A DNA stretch of 64,000 bases from Rahnella victoriana (GTDB lineage: Bacteria > Pseudomonadota > Gammaproteobacteria > Enterobacterales > Enterobacteriaceae): contig NZ_SJOJ01000018.1 in the NCBI RefSeq assembly GCF_004330295.1, positions 51,308 to 115,307 on the forward strand. The letters are read 5' to 3'. Shown here piece after piece: positions 1-9,652 of the stretch. The number at the start of each line of letters is the position of its first letter. The first letter of the stretch is position 1. The position numbers and the translations under genes are program-made. The notes under the pieces were generated by a model. That model was not told the origin of the DNA. It ran no database searches and saw nothing but the letters and a program-made list of their open reading frames with translations.

Positions 1-2
1 CC

Positions 3-395
3 TCACTGACGGAGAAATTCGCGTCATTCAGTCAGTGGGAAGATCGTTATCGTCAGTTAATCCTGCTGGCGAAATCGTTGCCACCGCTGGATCCGTCACT
101 GAAAACACCCGACCACGAACTGTCTGGCTGTGAAAATCGCGTCTGGCTCGGTGCGGAAAAAACGGAGAACGGGACGATGCACTTCTATGGCGACAGTGAA
201 GGGCGGATCGTCAAAGGTTTGCTGGCGGTTCTGCTGACCGCCGTGGAAGGCAAAACACCGCAAGAAATCTTAAAGCGGGATCCGCTGGCGTTGTTTGATG
301 TTCTAGGTTTGCGGGAACAACTCAGCACCAGCCGTTCCAGCGGACTGAACGCGCTGGCAGAAGGCGTGATCGCCCTTGCCCGTCAGGCTGCCTGA
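3..395 (+). CDS. csdE: CsdE sulfur acceptor / cysteine desulfuration protein, 5'-truncated
   Basis: The reading frame is open from the window edge (first whole codon at 3), so the N-terminus is missing; a TTG at 78 is internal, not the start. CsdE accepts persulfide sulfur from the cysteine desulfurase CsdA and activates it. The motif SGCENRVW contains the acceptor cysteine of the SufE/CsdE family, and the Glu/Leu-rich C-terminus ends in the expected place. It is convergent with tcdA and the two coding regions overlap by 13 bp. CsdA, CsdE and TcdA (CsdL) are functionally linked in E. coli, where TcdA needs the Csd sulfur system for efficient tRNA modification. Identity is secure; only the start is unseen. 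Confidence 0.93.
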   Translation, partial: SLTEKFASFSQWEDRYRQLILLAKSLPPLDPSLKTPDHELSGCENRVWLGAEKTENGTMHFYGDSEGRIVKGLLAVLLTAVEGKTPQEILKRDPLALFDVLGLREQLSTSRSSGLNALAEGVIALARQAA

Positions 396-1198
396 GCCGC
401 CTGACGCTGCGCTTTCGCCATCATTTTTTTCAGAACGTGAGACACGGCGACAAAACCAAAGGTGGCGGTGACCATCGTCGCCGCGCCGAACCCGGACGCG
501 CAATCCATTCGTTTCGGGCCTTCTGCCGTTGCCCGTGAAGCGCATACTGAGCCATCCGCCTGCGGGTACATCAGCGGTTCACTGGAAAAGACACAATCAA
601 TCCCCAGCTTCCCTTTACTGTTTTTCACCACGTTGAAATCATTTTTCAGCCGTTCGCGCAGTTTTGCCGCCAGCGGATCCTGAATGGTTTTCGCCAGATC
701 CACGACGGAAATTTGTGTCGGGTCAATCTGTCCGCCCGCGCCGCCGGTAGTCACCACCGGGATTTTAAAACGGCGGCAATAGGCCAGCAGCGCCGCTTTT
801 GGCCGCACACTGTCGATGGCATCAATCACATAGCTAAATCCCTGACTGAGCATCTCTACGTTGTCCGGCGTGATGAAATCGTCGATACAGGTCACCTTGC
901 ATTCCGGGTTAATCGCCAGAATACGCTGCGCCATGATTTCCGTTTTCGCCTGCCCGACATTTTCACGTAACGCGTGGATTTGCCGGTTGGTGTTGGTCAC
1001 GCAGACATCATCCATATCAATCAGCGTGATCGCGCCAATTCCCGTACGGGCCAGCGCTTCCGCCGCCCATGACCCCACTCCGCCAATACCAATCACACAG
1101 ACGTGAGCCTGTGAGAACAGCTCAAGCGATTGCTGGCCATAAAGCCGGGCAGTGCCGCCAAAGCGTTGCTGATAAGCGTCGGAGTATGTTGCTGTCAT
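383..1198 (-). CDS. tcdA: tRNA threonylcarbamoyladenosine dehydratase TcdA (CsdL/YgdL)
   Basis: 271-residue E1-like (ThiF/MoeB fold) enzyme that uses ATP to cyclise t6A37 of tRNAs to ct6A. The nucleotide-binding glycine loop [13 protein letters not shown] lies near residue 37, followed by a conserved [13 protein letters not shown] segment typical of the family. The length matches E. coli TcdA closely. It lies 33 bp downstream of mltA on the same strand and may be co-transcribed with it. It is convergent with csdE with a short 3' overlap. No rearrangement or missing motif was seen. Confidence 0.96.
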   Translation of the reverse strand: MTATYSDAYQQRFGGTARLYGQQSLELFSQAHVCVIGIGGVGSWAAEALARTGIGAITLIDMDDVCVTNTNRQIHALRENVGQAKTEIMAQRILAINPECKVTCIDDFITPDNVEMLSQGFSYVIDAIDSVRPKAALLAYCRRFKIPVVTTGGAGGQIDPTQISVVDLAKTIQDPLAAKLRERLKNDFNVVKNSKGKLGIDCVFSSEPLMYPQADGSVCASRATAEGPKRMDCASGFGAATMVTATFGFVAVSHVLKKMMAKAQRQAAQAA

Positions 1199-1231
1199 GA
1201 AAAAATAAACCTCAGTACGTTATGTCGAAAT

Positions 1232-2344
1232 CTAGTTTGATGGTGCGTAAGCCGTGAACAGCGGTTTGCCGTTCTGCGCTGATTTTAACACCCAGACGCG
1301 CCCGTAGTGATTATAAAATCCTGCGGAATGTCCGGCGTCAGGGCCAATCCCCTGATACATATCGAAATGTTGTCCTTTAATCGCCCCGCCAACATCCAGC
1401 GCGACCATCAGGCGCATATGATATTTACCGGTGAACTTGCCTTTATCGTTAAGCTCCGGCACTTCTGCCAGCAACGTGGTGCCCGCCGGGATCAGCGAAC
1501 GGTCAGACGCCACGGAGGCTTTGGCAATCAGCGGCACACCGCTGGCACCGCGCACCGGGGCGAAAGGCTCAGGTTTGAAGAACACGAAAGACGGGTTTTG
1601 CTCCAGCAGCTCGCGCACCTCTGCCGGGCTGTGGGTATCTGCCCACTGGCGGATCGCCTGCATCGACATGTTCTCGCGCGCCACTTCGCCACGGTCAATC
1701 AGCACTTTGCCGATACTGCGGTAAGCATGGCCGTTTTTACCGGCATAACCGAAGAACATAAACGGACGACCGTCGCCGTAATCGACATAGCCGCTGCCCT
1801 GCACTTCCATCATGAAGTTATCCATCAGGGAGTTGGTCCAGGCCACGACGTAGTTATCGCTCAGCGCACCGGAGTAAATAGAGGCGCGATCCGGCAGACG
1901 TCCACGTTTAGGTGGCATCCGGTAAAGCGGGTACTGGAATTCGCCCTGACGGGTATAGCGTGCCTGCACCACCGGCGTGTAATAGCCGGTCAGTTGCACG
2001 TTACCAAAATTGTCGGCCCCTTCCATCTGATAGGCACTGATGCCGTACTGGCTCAGATTGCGGGTATCCGCGCCGGAGCGCAGCCACTGCTCGACGGCCT
2101 GAAAGGTGGTGTTATTGCGGCCATATAAAGAAGAAGAGGCGATTTGAACGGCGGCCACCTGATTGGAGTAATCCAGCGCATTCACCGGCTTGCCTGTGGC
2201 GTTCGGCTCATTCACGTATTCGAGCGCGTTATCCAGACGGCCATCCTTATATTGCTGACCCCGGTCAGTCGGTCGCGAAGAACAACCCGCCAGCACCGCC
2301 AGCACCAAACCACCCAGCAGATACTTACTCCAACGTCCTTTCAT
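1232..2344 (-). CDS. mltA: membrane-bound lytic murein transglycosylase A
   Basis: 370-residue outer-membrane lipoprotein that cleaves glycan strands of peptidoglycan to 1,6-anhydromuramyl products. The N-terminus is a lipoprotein signal with lipobox L-A-G-C (Cys21). The MltA domain follows, then the 3D-type C-terminal region with the VALDVGGAI and GHSAGFYNHYGRVWVL segments; the catalytic aspartate of the family lies in the VALDVGG segment. Length is close to E. coli MltA (365). It is divergent from the tRNA-fMet promoter at 2523-2550; the 220 bp between them must hold both promoters. tcdA follows on the same strand. Confidence 0.97.
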   Translation of the reverse strand: MKGRWSKYLLGGLVLAVLAGCSSRPTDRGQQYKDGRLDNALEYVNEPNATGKPVNALDYSNQVAAVQIASSSLYGRNNTTFQAVEQWLRSGADTRNLSQYGISAYQMEGADNFGNVQLTGYYTPVVQARYTRQGEFQYPLYRMPPKRGRLPDRASIYSGALSDNYVVAWTNSLMDNFMMEVQGSGYVDYGDGRPFMFFGYAGKNGHAYRSIGKVLIDRGEVARENMSMQAIRQWADTHSPAEVRELLEQNPSFVFFKPEPFAPVRGASGVPLIAKASVASDRSLIPAGTTLLAEVPELNDKGKFTGKYHMRLMVALDVGGAIKGQHFDMYQGIGPDAGHSAGFYNHYGRVWVLKSAQNGKPLFTAYAPSN

Positions 2345-2522
2345 TATTGCCGCGCTCTCTTACTTTCAGGGAAATGACTGGCGAAACGATAACAAACGGA
2401 CTATCAGAAAGGAATTGCCACAGTCGAAAAAAGTGTACTGAGCCAAATTGGACCTCAAACGGCCATTTTGTGGATAAAAAGCCAGCAACTAAGTGCTTTA
2501 TTTGAATAAATTCAAAAAAGGG

Positions 2523-2550
2523 TTGCACGAAATCTCATGGGGAGTATAGT
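2523..2550 (+). promoter_or_regulatory. sigma-70 promoter of the initiator tRNA
   Basis: TTGCAC (2523-2528) and TATAGT (2545-2550) are separated by 16 bp, and the segment after the -10 is GC-rich (TCGCCTCC), which is typical of stringently controlled stable-RNA promoters. It lies 14 bp upstream of the mature tRNA 5' end. Confidence 0.75.
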
Positions 2551-2564
2551 TCGCCTCCATCGGA

Positions 2565-2641
<77 letters not shown>

Positions 2642-2675
2642 ACTACTAAAACAAGCAGTAAAGTAAAAACAACAA

Positions 2676-2697
2676 GCACCTTAACGGGTGTTTTTTT
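2676..2697 (+). terminator. Rho-independent terminator of the tRNA-fMet gene
   Basis: CACC and GGTG arms (2677-2680 and 2687-2690), extended by a T-G pair, are followed immediately by seven T residues. It lies 35 bp beyond the tRNA 3' end. Confidence 0.7.
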
Positions 2698-2747
2698 GTA
2701 TCTGAATTCCGGCAAACCACGGGAGTCGTCGTCCCGCCCTGCCTTAC

Positions 2748-3998
2748 TCATCCCCTCGCCGACATCCCACCTTGCGCGAAGTACGCTTTGATCCCTGCCA
2801 GAATGGATTCCGCCACCTGCTGCTGAAAATGGGACGTTCGCAATTTTTTCTCTTCATTGATGTTACTGATAAACGCCGTTTCGACCAGAATGGACGGAAT
2901 ATCCGGCGCTTTCAGCACGGCGAATCCAGCCTGATCCACTTTGTTTTTGTGCAGATGATTAATCTTCCCCATACGGGTCAGCACTTCTTTGCCAAATTTC
3001 AGGCTGTCGCTGATGGTCGCGGTCTGAACCAGATCAAACATCGTATGATCCAGATACCGGTCGCCGCTTTTACTGACGCCGCCTATCAGGTCAGATTCAT
3101 TCTGCGTTTGTGCGAGAAAACGTGCTGCTGAACTGGTGGCACCTTTGGTCGACAAGGCAAATACCGACGAGCCTTTCGCGGCACGGCTGGTAAAGGCATC
3201 CGCATGGATAGAGATAAAAAGATCGGCCCGTAGCTTTCGCGCCTTGGCCACACGCACTTTCAGGGGAATAAACACGTCTTCATTACGCGTCATGTGCGCT
3301 TTCATGTTGGGTTCACGCGCGATCAGTTTTTGTAACTTGCGGCCAATCTGTAGCACCACGTCTTTTTCACGGGTTTTATATTTGCCGATAGCCCCCGGAT
3401 CTTCGCCGCCATGCCCGGGATCGAGCATGATCACCAGCGGACGGCTTCTGCCCGCCTGTCCGTCTTTCGGCGTTTCCGGCGGCAGGTTTTTCGCCACATC
3501 CCCGCGGTTATAATCTTCCAGCAAGGCCAGCAGCGGATCATCTTGTGCGGTGACTTCCCCCTCTTGCGGATACAGATCAACCACCAGCCGGTTATGAAAC
3601 TCCGCGACCGGTTTCAAAGTGAAAACATGCGGGTTGATGGCGCGTTTGAGTTCCAGCACCATGCGAACCGTTTTGGGATCAAACTGCCCCACCCGCGCCT
3701 GACGGATATAAGGATCGCTCTGCTGAACCTTTTCACCCAGACCTTTAAGGACGCTGTTGAGATGAACGCCTTCGATATCAATGACCACGCGCGGCGGATC
3801 GCTGAGCAAAAACTGTTTATATTTTAAGGGGGTGCTGGATTCGAGGGTGATGCGGGTATAGGTTGAAGAAGGCCAGATACGCACGGCGATCACCTGCGAG
3901 CTGGCAGCAAAACCCACTTTACTCACACTGAGCATCCAGGAAGCAGCTACGGTTTGCAGGAGGCGTCGTCTTCCGGGATTGTGAGTATCGTCAGTCAT
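2748..3998 (-). CDS. amiC: N-acetylmuramoyl-L-alanine amidase AmiC
   Basis: 416-residue periplasmic zinc amidase that cuts the stem peptide from murein at the division septum. The N-terminus has a Tat signal (GRRRLLQ followed by a hydrophobic stretch ending at GFAAS), as in E. coli AmiC. An AMIN domain (about residues 35-140) targets the septum and an Amidase_3 domain follows. Zinc ligands are visible in [18 protein letters not shown] and the terminal ETAFISN. It is divergent from argA. Confidence 0.96.
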   Translation of the reverse strand: MTDDTHNPGRRRLLQTVAASWMLSVSKVGFAASSQVIAVRIWPSSTYTRITLESSTPLKYKQFLLSDPPRVVIDIEGVHLNSVLKGLGEKVQQSDPYIRQARVGQFDPKTVRMVLELKRAINPHVFTLKPVAEFHNRLVVDLYPQEGEVTAQDDPLLALLEDYNRGDVAKNLPPETPKDGQAGRSRPLVIMLDPGHGGEDPGAIGKYKTREKDVVLQIGRKLQKLIAREPNMKAHMTRNEDVFIPLKVRVAKARKLRADLFISIHADAFTSRAAKGSSVFALSTKGATSSAARFLAQTQNESDLIGGVSKSGDRYLDHTMFDLVQTATISDSLKFGKEVLTRMGKINHLHKNKVDQAGFAVLKAPDIPSILVETAFISNINEEKKLRTSHFQQQVAESILAGIKAYFAQGGMSARG

Positions 3999-4175
3999 GC
4001 AGTCTCAAAAAGTCTTCAAAAGTAAAAACAGAGGATAAAAAAAGCAGATTACGAATTCTAACGAATCATATCCTGCAAGTCATTCCTAAACATTTACCCG
4101 ATTAATCAGTTTGTTGACTGTTTGTCATAAGTGTTAAAACAAAAACAGAGATTTCCTACTTGCCACAGCCCCACA

Positions 4176-4214
4176 AAAGAATAAAAATACAAAAATTACG
4201 AATAAAAATTCAAA
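4176..4214 (+). promoter_or_regulatory. tandem ARG boxes (ArgR operator) upstream of argA
   Basis: Two 18-bp boxes at 4176-4193 and 4197-4214 are separated by exactly 3 bp, the canonical arrangement for ArgR hexamer binding. Box 2 contains GAAT-AAAA-ATTCA, an exact core; box 1 contains GAAT-AAAA-ATACA, one mismatch. A possible promoter (TTGCCA at 4160, TAAAAA at 4182, 16-bp spacer) would place box 1 over the -10. The operator ends 12 bp before the argA start, so arginine-dependent repression is expected. Confidence 0.85.
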
Positions 4215-4226
4215 CGAGGTTTTGCC

Positions 4227-5552
4227 GTGAAGGAACGTAGTACTGAACTGGTTCAGGGATTTCGCCACTCAGTTCCCTATATTAATGCTCACCGTGGCAA
4301 AACATTCGTTGTAATGCTCGGTGGAGAAGCCATTGAACATGAGAACTTCAGCAACATTGTCAATGATATCGGACTGTTACACAGTTTAGGCATCCGTCTG
4401 GTGGTGGTGTATGGCGCCCGCCCGCAGATTGATGAGAACCTTTCTGAGCATAATTACGAACCGATTTATCATAAAAACATTCGCGTCACCGATGCCCGTG
4501 CTCTCGAACTGGTCAAGCAGGCAGCCGGCTTGTTACAGCTCGATATCACGGCGCGGCTCTCGATGAGTCTGAATAATACGCCACTGCAAGGCGCGCACAT
4601 CAACGTGGTCAGCGGTAACTTTATCATCGCTCAGCCTTTGGGCGTCGATGACGGGATTGATTACTGCCACAGTGGCCGTATCCGCCGTATCGATGAAGAA
4701 GCCATTCACCGTCAGCTCGACAGCAACGCCATTGTGTTGCTCGGCCCGGTAGCGGTTTCTGTCACGGGTGAAAGCTTCAACCTGACGTCGGAAGAAGTGG
4801 CGACGCAACTGGCGATTAAGCTGAAAGCGGAAAAAATGATCGGCTTCTGTTCTTCGCAGGGAGTGATCAACGAGGAAGGCAACATCATTTCCGAACTGTT
4901 CCCGAATGATGCACAGCTGCGAATCGACAAGATGGAATCCAGCGGAGATTATCTTTCCGGTACCGTGCGGTTCCTGCGTGGCGCGGTAAAAGCCTGCCGC
5001 AGCGGTGTCCGCCGCAGCCACCTGATCAGTTATCAGGAAGATGGCGCGCTGGTTCAGGAACTGTTCTCCCGCGACGGCATTGGTACGCAAATCGTGATGG
5101 AAAGTGCCGAACAAGTGCGCCGCGCCACAATCAATGATATTGGCGGCATCCTTGAGCTTATCCGGCCGCTGGAACAACAAGGTATTCTGGTGCGCCGTTC
5201 CCGCGAACAGCTGGAAATGGAAATCGATAAATTCACCATTATCGAGCGGGACAACCTGACCATTGCCTGCGCGGCGCTCTACCCGTTCCATGATGAAGGG
5301 ATCGGCGAAATGGCCTGCGTGGCGGTTCACCCGGATTACCGCAGTTCCTCACGCGGTGAAATGCTGCTGCAACGTGTTGCCAGCCAGGCGAAACTGATGG
5401 GGCTGAACCGGCTGTTTGTCCTGACAACCCGCAGCATTCACTGGTTCCAGGAGCGCGGCTTCAAACCTGCGGAAGTGGATGTTCTGCCGATTCAGAAACA
5501 GGAAATGTACAACTACCAGCGTCGTTCAAAAATCCTGATTGCTGAACTCTAG
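4227..5552 (+). CDS. argA: N-acetylglutamate synthase
   Basis: 441-residue enzyme for the first step of arginine biosynthesis, acetyl-CoA plus glutamate to N-acetylglutamate. The N-terminal two-thirds is an amino-acid-kinase fold that serves as the arginine-sensing domain ([15 protein letters not shown] near residue 20), and residues about 295-441 form a GNAT acetyltransferase domain ([17 protein letters not shown]). The start is GTG, with the SD-like AACGAGG 7 nt upstream. The length matches E. coli ArgA (443). It is preceded by a tandem ArgR operator and followed by a hairpin terminator shared with convergent ptrA. In E. coli recD follows; here it does not. Confidence 0.97.
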   Translation: MKERSTELVQGFRHSVPYINAHRGKTFVVMLGGEAIEHENFSNIVNDIGLLHSLGIRLVVVYGARPQIDENLSEHNYEPIYHKNIRVTDARALELVKQAAGLLQLDITARLSMSLNNTPLQGAHINVVSGNFIIAQPLGVDDGIDYCHSGRIRRIDEEAIHRQLDSNAIVLLGPVAVSVTGESFNLTSEEVATQLAIKLKAEKMIGFCSSQGVINEEGNIISELFPNDAQLRIDKMESSGDYLSGTVRFLRGAVKACRSGVRRSHLISYQEDGALVQELFSRDGIGTQIVMESAEQVRRATINDIGGILELIRPLEQQGILVRRSREQLEMEIDKFTIIERDNLTIACAALYPFHDEGIGEMACVAVHPDYRSSSRGEMLLQRVASQAKLMGLNRLFVLTTRSIHWFQERGFKPAEVDVLPIQKQEMYNYQRRSKILIAEL

Positions 5553-5580
5553 AAACCTGCAAACCATTCTTAAGCCGTAA

Positions 5581-5610
5581 AAAAGGACGCTCATGTGTCC
5601 TTTTGTTTTT
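5581..5610 (+). terminator. bidirectional terminator between argA and ptrA
   Basis: Perfect 8-bp stem AAAAGGAC/GTCCTTTT (5581-5588 and 5597-5604), an 8-nt loop and a T-rich tail, with an A-run on the other side. It serves argA and can also serve convergent ptrA. It occupies the site where recD ends in E. coli. Confidence 0.8.
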
Positions 5611-5627
5611 CCCTGAATATCATCAGG

Positions 5628-8513
5628 TTATCTAGCGGCGTGAGGCTCAAACGCCTGTTGCAACGTTGAGGTATCCGGCCAGGTTTTAAAGCCTGCAGGC
5701 GCGGCATATTGCGGCGTCTTGCTGTCATTCCCCGAAACCTGTGACAACATCGCCAGACCATCCTGTTGAATCACGGCCTGATGGAAGTAATCCGCCAGTT
5801 GAGTTTGTGTCAGCCCCGCAATCACCCGGATGACATTCGCACGGGTATCAAACTGAGGATTCCCGCGACTGAAGTCATTGCCAAGACGATCGGCTTCTTC
5901 ATCTAAGGTCTGCGGACGCTGCTGCATTTCATTTACCAGTCCCTGCTTATATTGCAGGAACTCATCATCCTTCATCTCACGCAGACGCTTTTCAGCCTGC
6001 GGATAAAACGCCAGATAACGCTGATACAGATAATCGGGTTGCTTGCTGTTGCTTTGCAGCAGGAAACCAATCCCCCACTGCTTCCCGACCGGGATAGGGA
6101 AAGCAAACACGGCATAGCCTAACTGTTCCTGTGTGCGAAGCTGACTGTAGAACCACGGCTGAATAATCTGCCCGAGCAGCGCGCTGTAGCCCATGCTTTG
6201 TACTTCATCGTAACCGGTAGGTACATACACCGCCGCCAGCGCGGAGTCTGAACTGGTACCGACACGCTGGATATTGGCTTTGAGCGGCTCTGTGACTTCT
6301 GCCTGCTTACCCCGCCACCACTGCGTCCCGTGCGCACCCAGCTTTTGCATGATCTGCTGAGACATCGCCTTAACCTGATCAGCCGTCATATTGCCCACGA
6401 CCATCACTTCCACGGCCGCATGATGAACCAGCTGTTCACGGTAAGCATTCACATCATCCAGCGTGATGGCGGAAACCAGCTTCTCACGCTCGCTGCGCTC
6501 GGTATAAGGCACGCGGGAAAGGAGCTGAACAGGTTGCAGCGCCAGTTCAAAGGCTTTGCCTTTGTCCGCCGACGCCAGCCGTTCCAGATACCAGGACTTG
6601 GCCTGATCAAGCTGTTCCTGAGTCGGTTTAAACTCGGGATAGTTATCCACCAGCGCCGCCAGTAAATCCGGCAGGCACTCGGTAAAACCGGTGGCGGTAA
6701 ATTGCAGACCGTTGTCCGGCGAGGTCCCGAACGTGATCCCACCAATGGAGGCCTGATAGCTCAGCTGATCAAATGCCACGCCGGTGAGGTAATCCGTCAG
6801 GCCATATAACACCTGATTTTTAGCCGTGCTGAGTGCCTGCTCATTGCGGAAGGACACCGTCACATTCGCCTTAGGCTCGTCAGCAAAATAACGGCTCGGC
6901 ATGTAGAACACACGCAGCCCTTTATCTTCAACCAGTAACTCAGGTTTTGTCGCTTTGGAATCTTTGGTGACAAGCGCCAGAGAGTCCGGGATGTAAGGAT
7001 TGAGCGCAGGCAAAGACAGCGAAATGCCATTCTCCAGCGTAGCCCATCGCTCAAACGTTTTTGGCGGCACCTTATCTGTCTCGTAAGGGGCATTCACAAA
7101 GTACGCCACCTTATTGTGCGGCTCGTTCGGGCTGATGATCCAGTAACGCGCATTTTGTGGCGTCATTTCCGTCAGGCGAGATTCTATCGCTTTAGGATCA
7201 TACTGGTCGGTCAGATAAGGCGAGTCGAGAACGTGTTCAACAGGCACGCGCAGCATGGTATCCACCAGCCATTCGACGTAATCCATATCGCGGGTTAGCG
7301 CCGGATAGCGGAAGTCGAGCGCCATGACATGTGCGATTTCATCAAAGTAGGATTTTTTTATGCCCTGCGCGCGGATCTCATTGAGGTAATTGAAAATAGC
7401 CGCAATAACGGTATCCCGTTCCGCCAGGCCTTTATCCGTTAGGGAAACGGATATATTGAATACACCCATATTGCGGTTAACCATCGGGTCAGCACCTGCG
7501 CTGATCCCGTCGGCATACCCCTGTTTCTGCAACCAGTCAGACAAAGTGTTCGGGCTGCGGTTACCAATCAGGTAACTGATATAGGTATCCGTTTTACTGC
7601 GGAAATCTGCACTGTTGTTATCAATGGCAAATTCCACGCGCAGTTCTTTACGCGGCTGTGCGGGAACAAAGTGTATGAACTCACCTTTCTGCGCAGCGGT
7701 TAATGTCGGTACCGTTATCGCCGGTACTACCGCGTGATGATTGGCGATCTGCCCGAACGTTTCTGAGGCCAGATCAGCAAGCTCCGGCAGGGGTTTATTA
7801 CTGTAAATCACGCCCACCATCAGATTGGCAGAATAGTAACGTTGATAGAACGCGGTCAGCTGGTCATGTAATTTACTGCCCGGCTTATCTTTCAATGTAT
7901 CCAGATTACCACCGGAAAAACGGGCAGCCGGATGCGCGGGGTTTAAGGTTTCAGCACGAACCTGCGCCATGCGCATGCCGTCCCGCGAACGGGCCATTGT
8001 CAGTTCGGCGTTAACAGCATTACGTTCGCGGTCACCGTTGGCAGGATCCAGCAAAGGCTCACCGATGGCATCCGAAAGACGATCGACGGCTTCCGGCAAA
8101 GCGTCATTTTCCACCTCGAGATAGAACGCGGTGCGGTAAGACGCCGTGCTGCCGTTATGGCTGCCGCCATGTTTCTTCAGGAATTCTGACAGGCTTTCCG
8201 GCTGAGGATATTTCTTCGACCCCATCAGCAACATGTGCTCAGTATAATGGGCCAGACCCAGCTGAGAATCAGGGTCTTCCAGCGAGCCGACCGGGATAGC
8301 CAGTGCGGCGAGTGACTTGGGAGCTTGAGGATCAGACACCAGCAAGACTGTCATATCATTGGCCAGTTTGATGGCCTGATACTGACGCGGGTCGTTCTGA
8401 CTTTTATTGATAGCTTGTGCGTATGGCTGCCATTCGGCTGCACCAGAGACAACAGGGGCCCAAAAGGTCAATAACAACAGTAACCCGTAAATTCGGGTAA
8501 CCTGTTTCAACAT
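5628..8513 (-). CDS. ptrA: protease III (pitrilysin), periplasmic M16 zinc metalloprotease
   Basis: About 961 residues, as in E. coli pitrilysin (962). A Sec signal peptide ends near VVSGA-AE. The inverted zinc motif HxxEH is present as HYTEH around residue 89, with the LGLAHYTEHMLLMGS context of active M16 peptidases; the distal glutamate helix follows. ATG at 8513 is preferred over GTG at 8519 because GAGGGAG lies about 7 nt upstream of it. In most enterobacteria ptrA is sandwiched between recC and recB; here its neighbours are argA and ppdC, so it has lost its recBCD partners. Confidence 0.95.
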   Translation of the reverse strand: MLKQVTRIYGLLLLLTFWAPVVSGAAEWQPYAQAINKSQNDPRQYQAIKLANDMTVLLVSDPQAPKSLAALAIPVGSLEDPDSQLGLAHYTEHMLLMGSKKYPQPESLSEFLKKHGGSHNGSTASYRTAFYLEVENDALPEAVDRLSDAIGEPLLDPANGDRERNAVNAELTMARSRDGMRMAQVRAETLNPAHPAARFSGGNLDTLKDKPGSKLHDQLTAFYQRYYSANLMVGVIYSNKPLPELADLASETFGQIANHHAVVPAITVPTLTAAQKGEFIHFVPAQPRKELRVEFAIDNNSADFRSKTDTYISYLIGNRSPNTLSDWLQKQGYADGISAGADPMVNRNMGVFNISVSLTDKGLAERDTVIAAIFNYLNEIRAQGIKKSYFDEIAHVMALDFRYPALTRDMDYVEWLVDTMLRVPVEHVLDSPYLTDQYDPKAIESRLTEMTPQNARYWIISPNEPHNKVAYFVNAPYETDKVPPKTFERWATLENGISLSLPALNPYIPDSLALVTKDSKATKPELLVEDKGLRVFYMPSRYFADEPKANVTVSFRNEQALSTAKNQVLYGLTDYLTGVAFDQLSYQASIGGITFGTSPDNGLQFTATGFTECLPDLLAALVDNYPEFKPTQEQLDQAKSWYLERLASADKGKAFELALQPVQLLSRVPYTERSEREKLVSAITLDDVNAYREQLVHHAAVEVMVVGNMTADQVKAMSQQIMQKLGAHGTQWWRGKQAEVTEPLKANIQRVGTSSDSALAAVYVPTGYDEVQSMGYSALLGQIIQPWFYSQLRTQEQLGYAVFAFPIPVGKQWGIGFLLQSNSKQPDYLYQRYLAFYPQAEKRLREMKDDEFLQYKQGLVNEMQQRPQTLDEEADRLGNDFSRGNPQFDTRANVIRVIAGLTQTQLADYFHQAVIQQDGLAMLSQVSGNDSKTPQYAAPAGFKTWPDTSTLQQAFEPHAAR

Positions 8514-8823
8514 TGCCACTCTCCCTCAATCGAATAAACGTGCCACACGGGCAATAAAATAAGCGGTTCAGTTATCCATGAACCTCAACCTGCCATTTTC
8601 TGCGGTTGACTCTGTTCAGACCCCGCCGGGACAGGATAGTTGTAAAAAATCCATCGGGCTGCCCTGTCTGAGATTTCATTCAACCCATGCCATAAAGTCA
8701 AATGCTCCCGAGAGGGAAAAATCACCCTGTTAAACCACTCTAAGCTGTTAGCCCACCATTGCAAGGGGCTTAACGCTATTTTTGCCCTACATTTAGCGGT
8801 TCACCATCTCTTATTCTGAGAAG
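8514..8823. other. 310-bp gap between ptrA and ppdC where recC would normally lie
   Basis: No open frame of note on either strand. In E. coli the 3.4-kb recC gene separates ptrA from ppdC; I see no recognisable RecC fragment here. On the minus strand TTGACT (8696-8701) and TGAAAT (8673-8678) with a 17-bp spacer could be a ptrA promoter; this is weak. Confidence 0.5.
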
Positions 8824-9174
8824 TTATCTGCAGTAAAAGCGCTGCAACCCCGCCTGATATTTTGCAGGGGTTTGGACGACTACACTGACCAGCCCGCACG
8901 ATTTTCCGGCGAAAGCATCAGACAGCTGATAATCCCAGCCTTTTGCCAAAATCTCTGCGCCCTTTCCTGTTACTGAACAGGCTTCAAGCTGTGAATGTGC
9001 ATCTTCCCATGCCTGCTGAACCTGCCACTGACGCATAAATCCATAGGTCAGTACCTGGTAATAATTCAGTAATCCCAGCAGCGAAACGGACAGCAATAGC
9101 ATCGCGATCAATACTTCCGCCATGCTGAATCCGTGCTGCGTTGCGTTGCGATTATTCATTGCAGATTCGCTCAT
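8824..9174 (-). CDS. ppdC: prepilin peptidase-dependent protein PpdC
   Basis: 116-residue minor type IV pilin-like protein. The prepilin cleavage motif G/FSMAE with glutamate at +5 lies near residue 15, followed by a hydrophobic helix (VLIAMLLLSVSLLGLLNYY). Two cysteines near the end fit a pseudopilin disulfide (CGLV...FYC). It is the last gene of a tightly overlapping four-gene set read from ppdA; its start overlaps ygdB by 23 bp. Its role is inferred from the family: minor pseudopilins that prime pilus or pseudopilus assembly. Confidence 0.88.
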   Translation of the reverse strand: MSESAMNNRNATQHGFSMAEVLIAMLLLSVSLLGLLNYYQVLTYGFMRQWQVQQAWEDAHSQLEACSVTGKGAEILAKGWDYQLSDAFAGKSCGLVSVVVQTPAKYQAGLQRFYCR

Positions 9175-9652
9175 CTGCTTCAGGGCAAAAATCCAGCCAT
9201 CCCTGCTTTAGCGGTAAAAAGCCCGAACTGCCGTCGGCCTGTTCCTCCCTGCTCACCTGCTGATAAAGCATGACCGGTTCGCTGTCTTCCGTCATTCGCC
9301 CCTCGCCGCGCACCAGAAAAATGTCTTTCCGCAATGACGGCCTGACACAGGCTCTGCCTTTTCCCGTGACCACCACGCCCGATGCCACATTCAGACATTG
9401 CCATTGTGGTTCCTGCACATTTCTCCAGGGCTGACGGATGCCCCAGGATAAGGCTGACGCGGCATTTTCCCAGGCAATTACATAACGGTGCTGATTTGAT
9501 GTCAGTGCCAGCCCCGCTGAAAGCTGCTGTTGCAGGGCGTTGAGGGCAAGCAGACCCAATCCCATCATGACCATCACGCTCAATATCATGGCACTCCCCT
9601 TTTGTCGTAGCAGGCCAACACTTTGCATGTCAGTGCGCGTTCTGCGGCTCAT
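9152..9652 (-). CDS. ygdB: YgdB minor pilin-like protein
   Basis: 166 residues. The segment QKGSAMILSVMVMMGLGLLALNALQ looks like a class III prepilin leader with cleavage after Gly, but the usual glutamate at +5 is absent, as in GspK/PilX-like minor pilins. It overlaps ppdC at its 3' end and ppdB by 4 bp at its 5' end, so translation is probably coupled. Function is inferred from the operon. Confidence 0.82.
   Translation of the reverse strand: MSRRTRTDMQSVGLLRQKGSAMILSVMVMMGLGLLALNALQQQLSAGLALTSNQHRYVIAWENAASALSWGIRQPWRNVQEPQWQCLNVASGVVVTGKGRACVRPSLRKDIFLVRGEGRMTEDSEPVMLYQQVSREEQADGSSGFLPLKQGWLDFCPEADERICNE

Noticed and set aside
2469..2477. perfect DnaA box TGTGGATAA near mltA and tRNA-fMet, and another at 24645-24653
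   Set aside because: Both are isolated single boxes without neighbours; chance occurrence is likely in 64 kb.
8514..8823. possible recC remnant
   Set aside because: No frame or residue pattern resembling the RecC C-terminus was found; it is treated as plain intergenic DNA.
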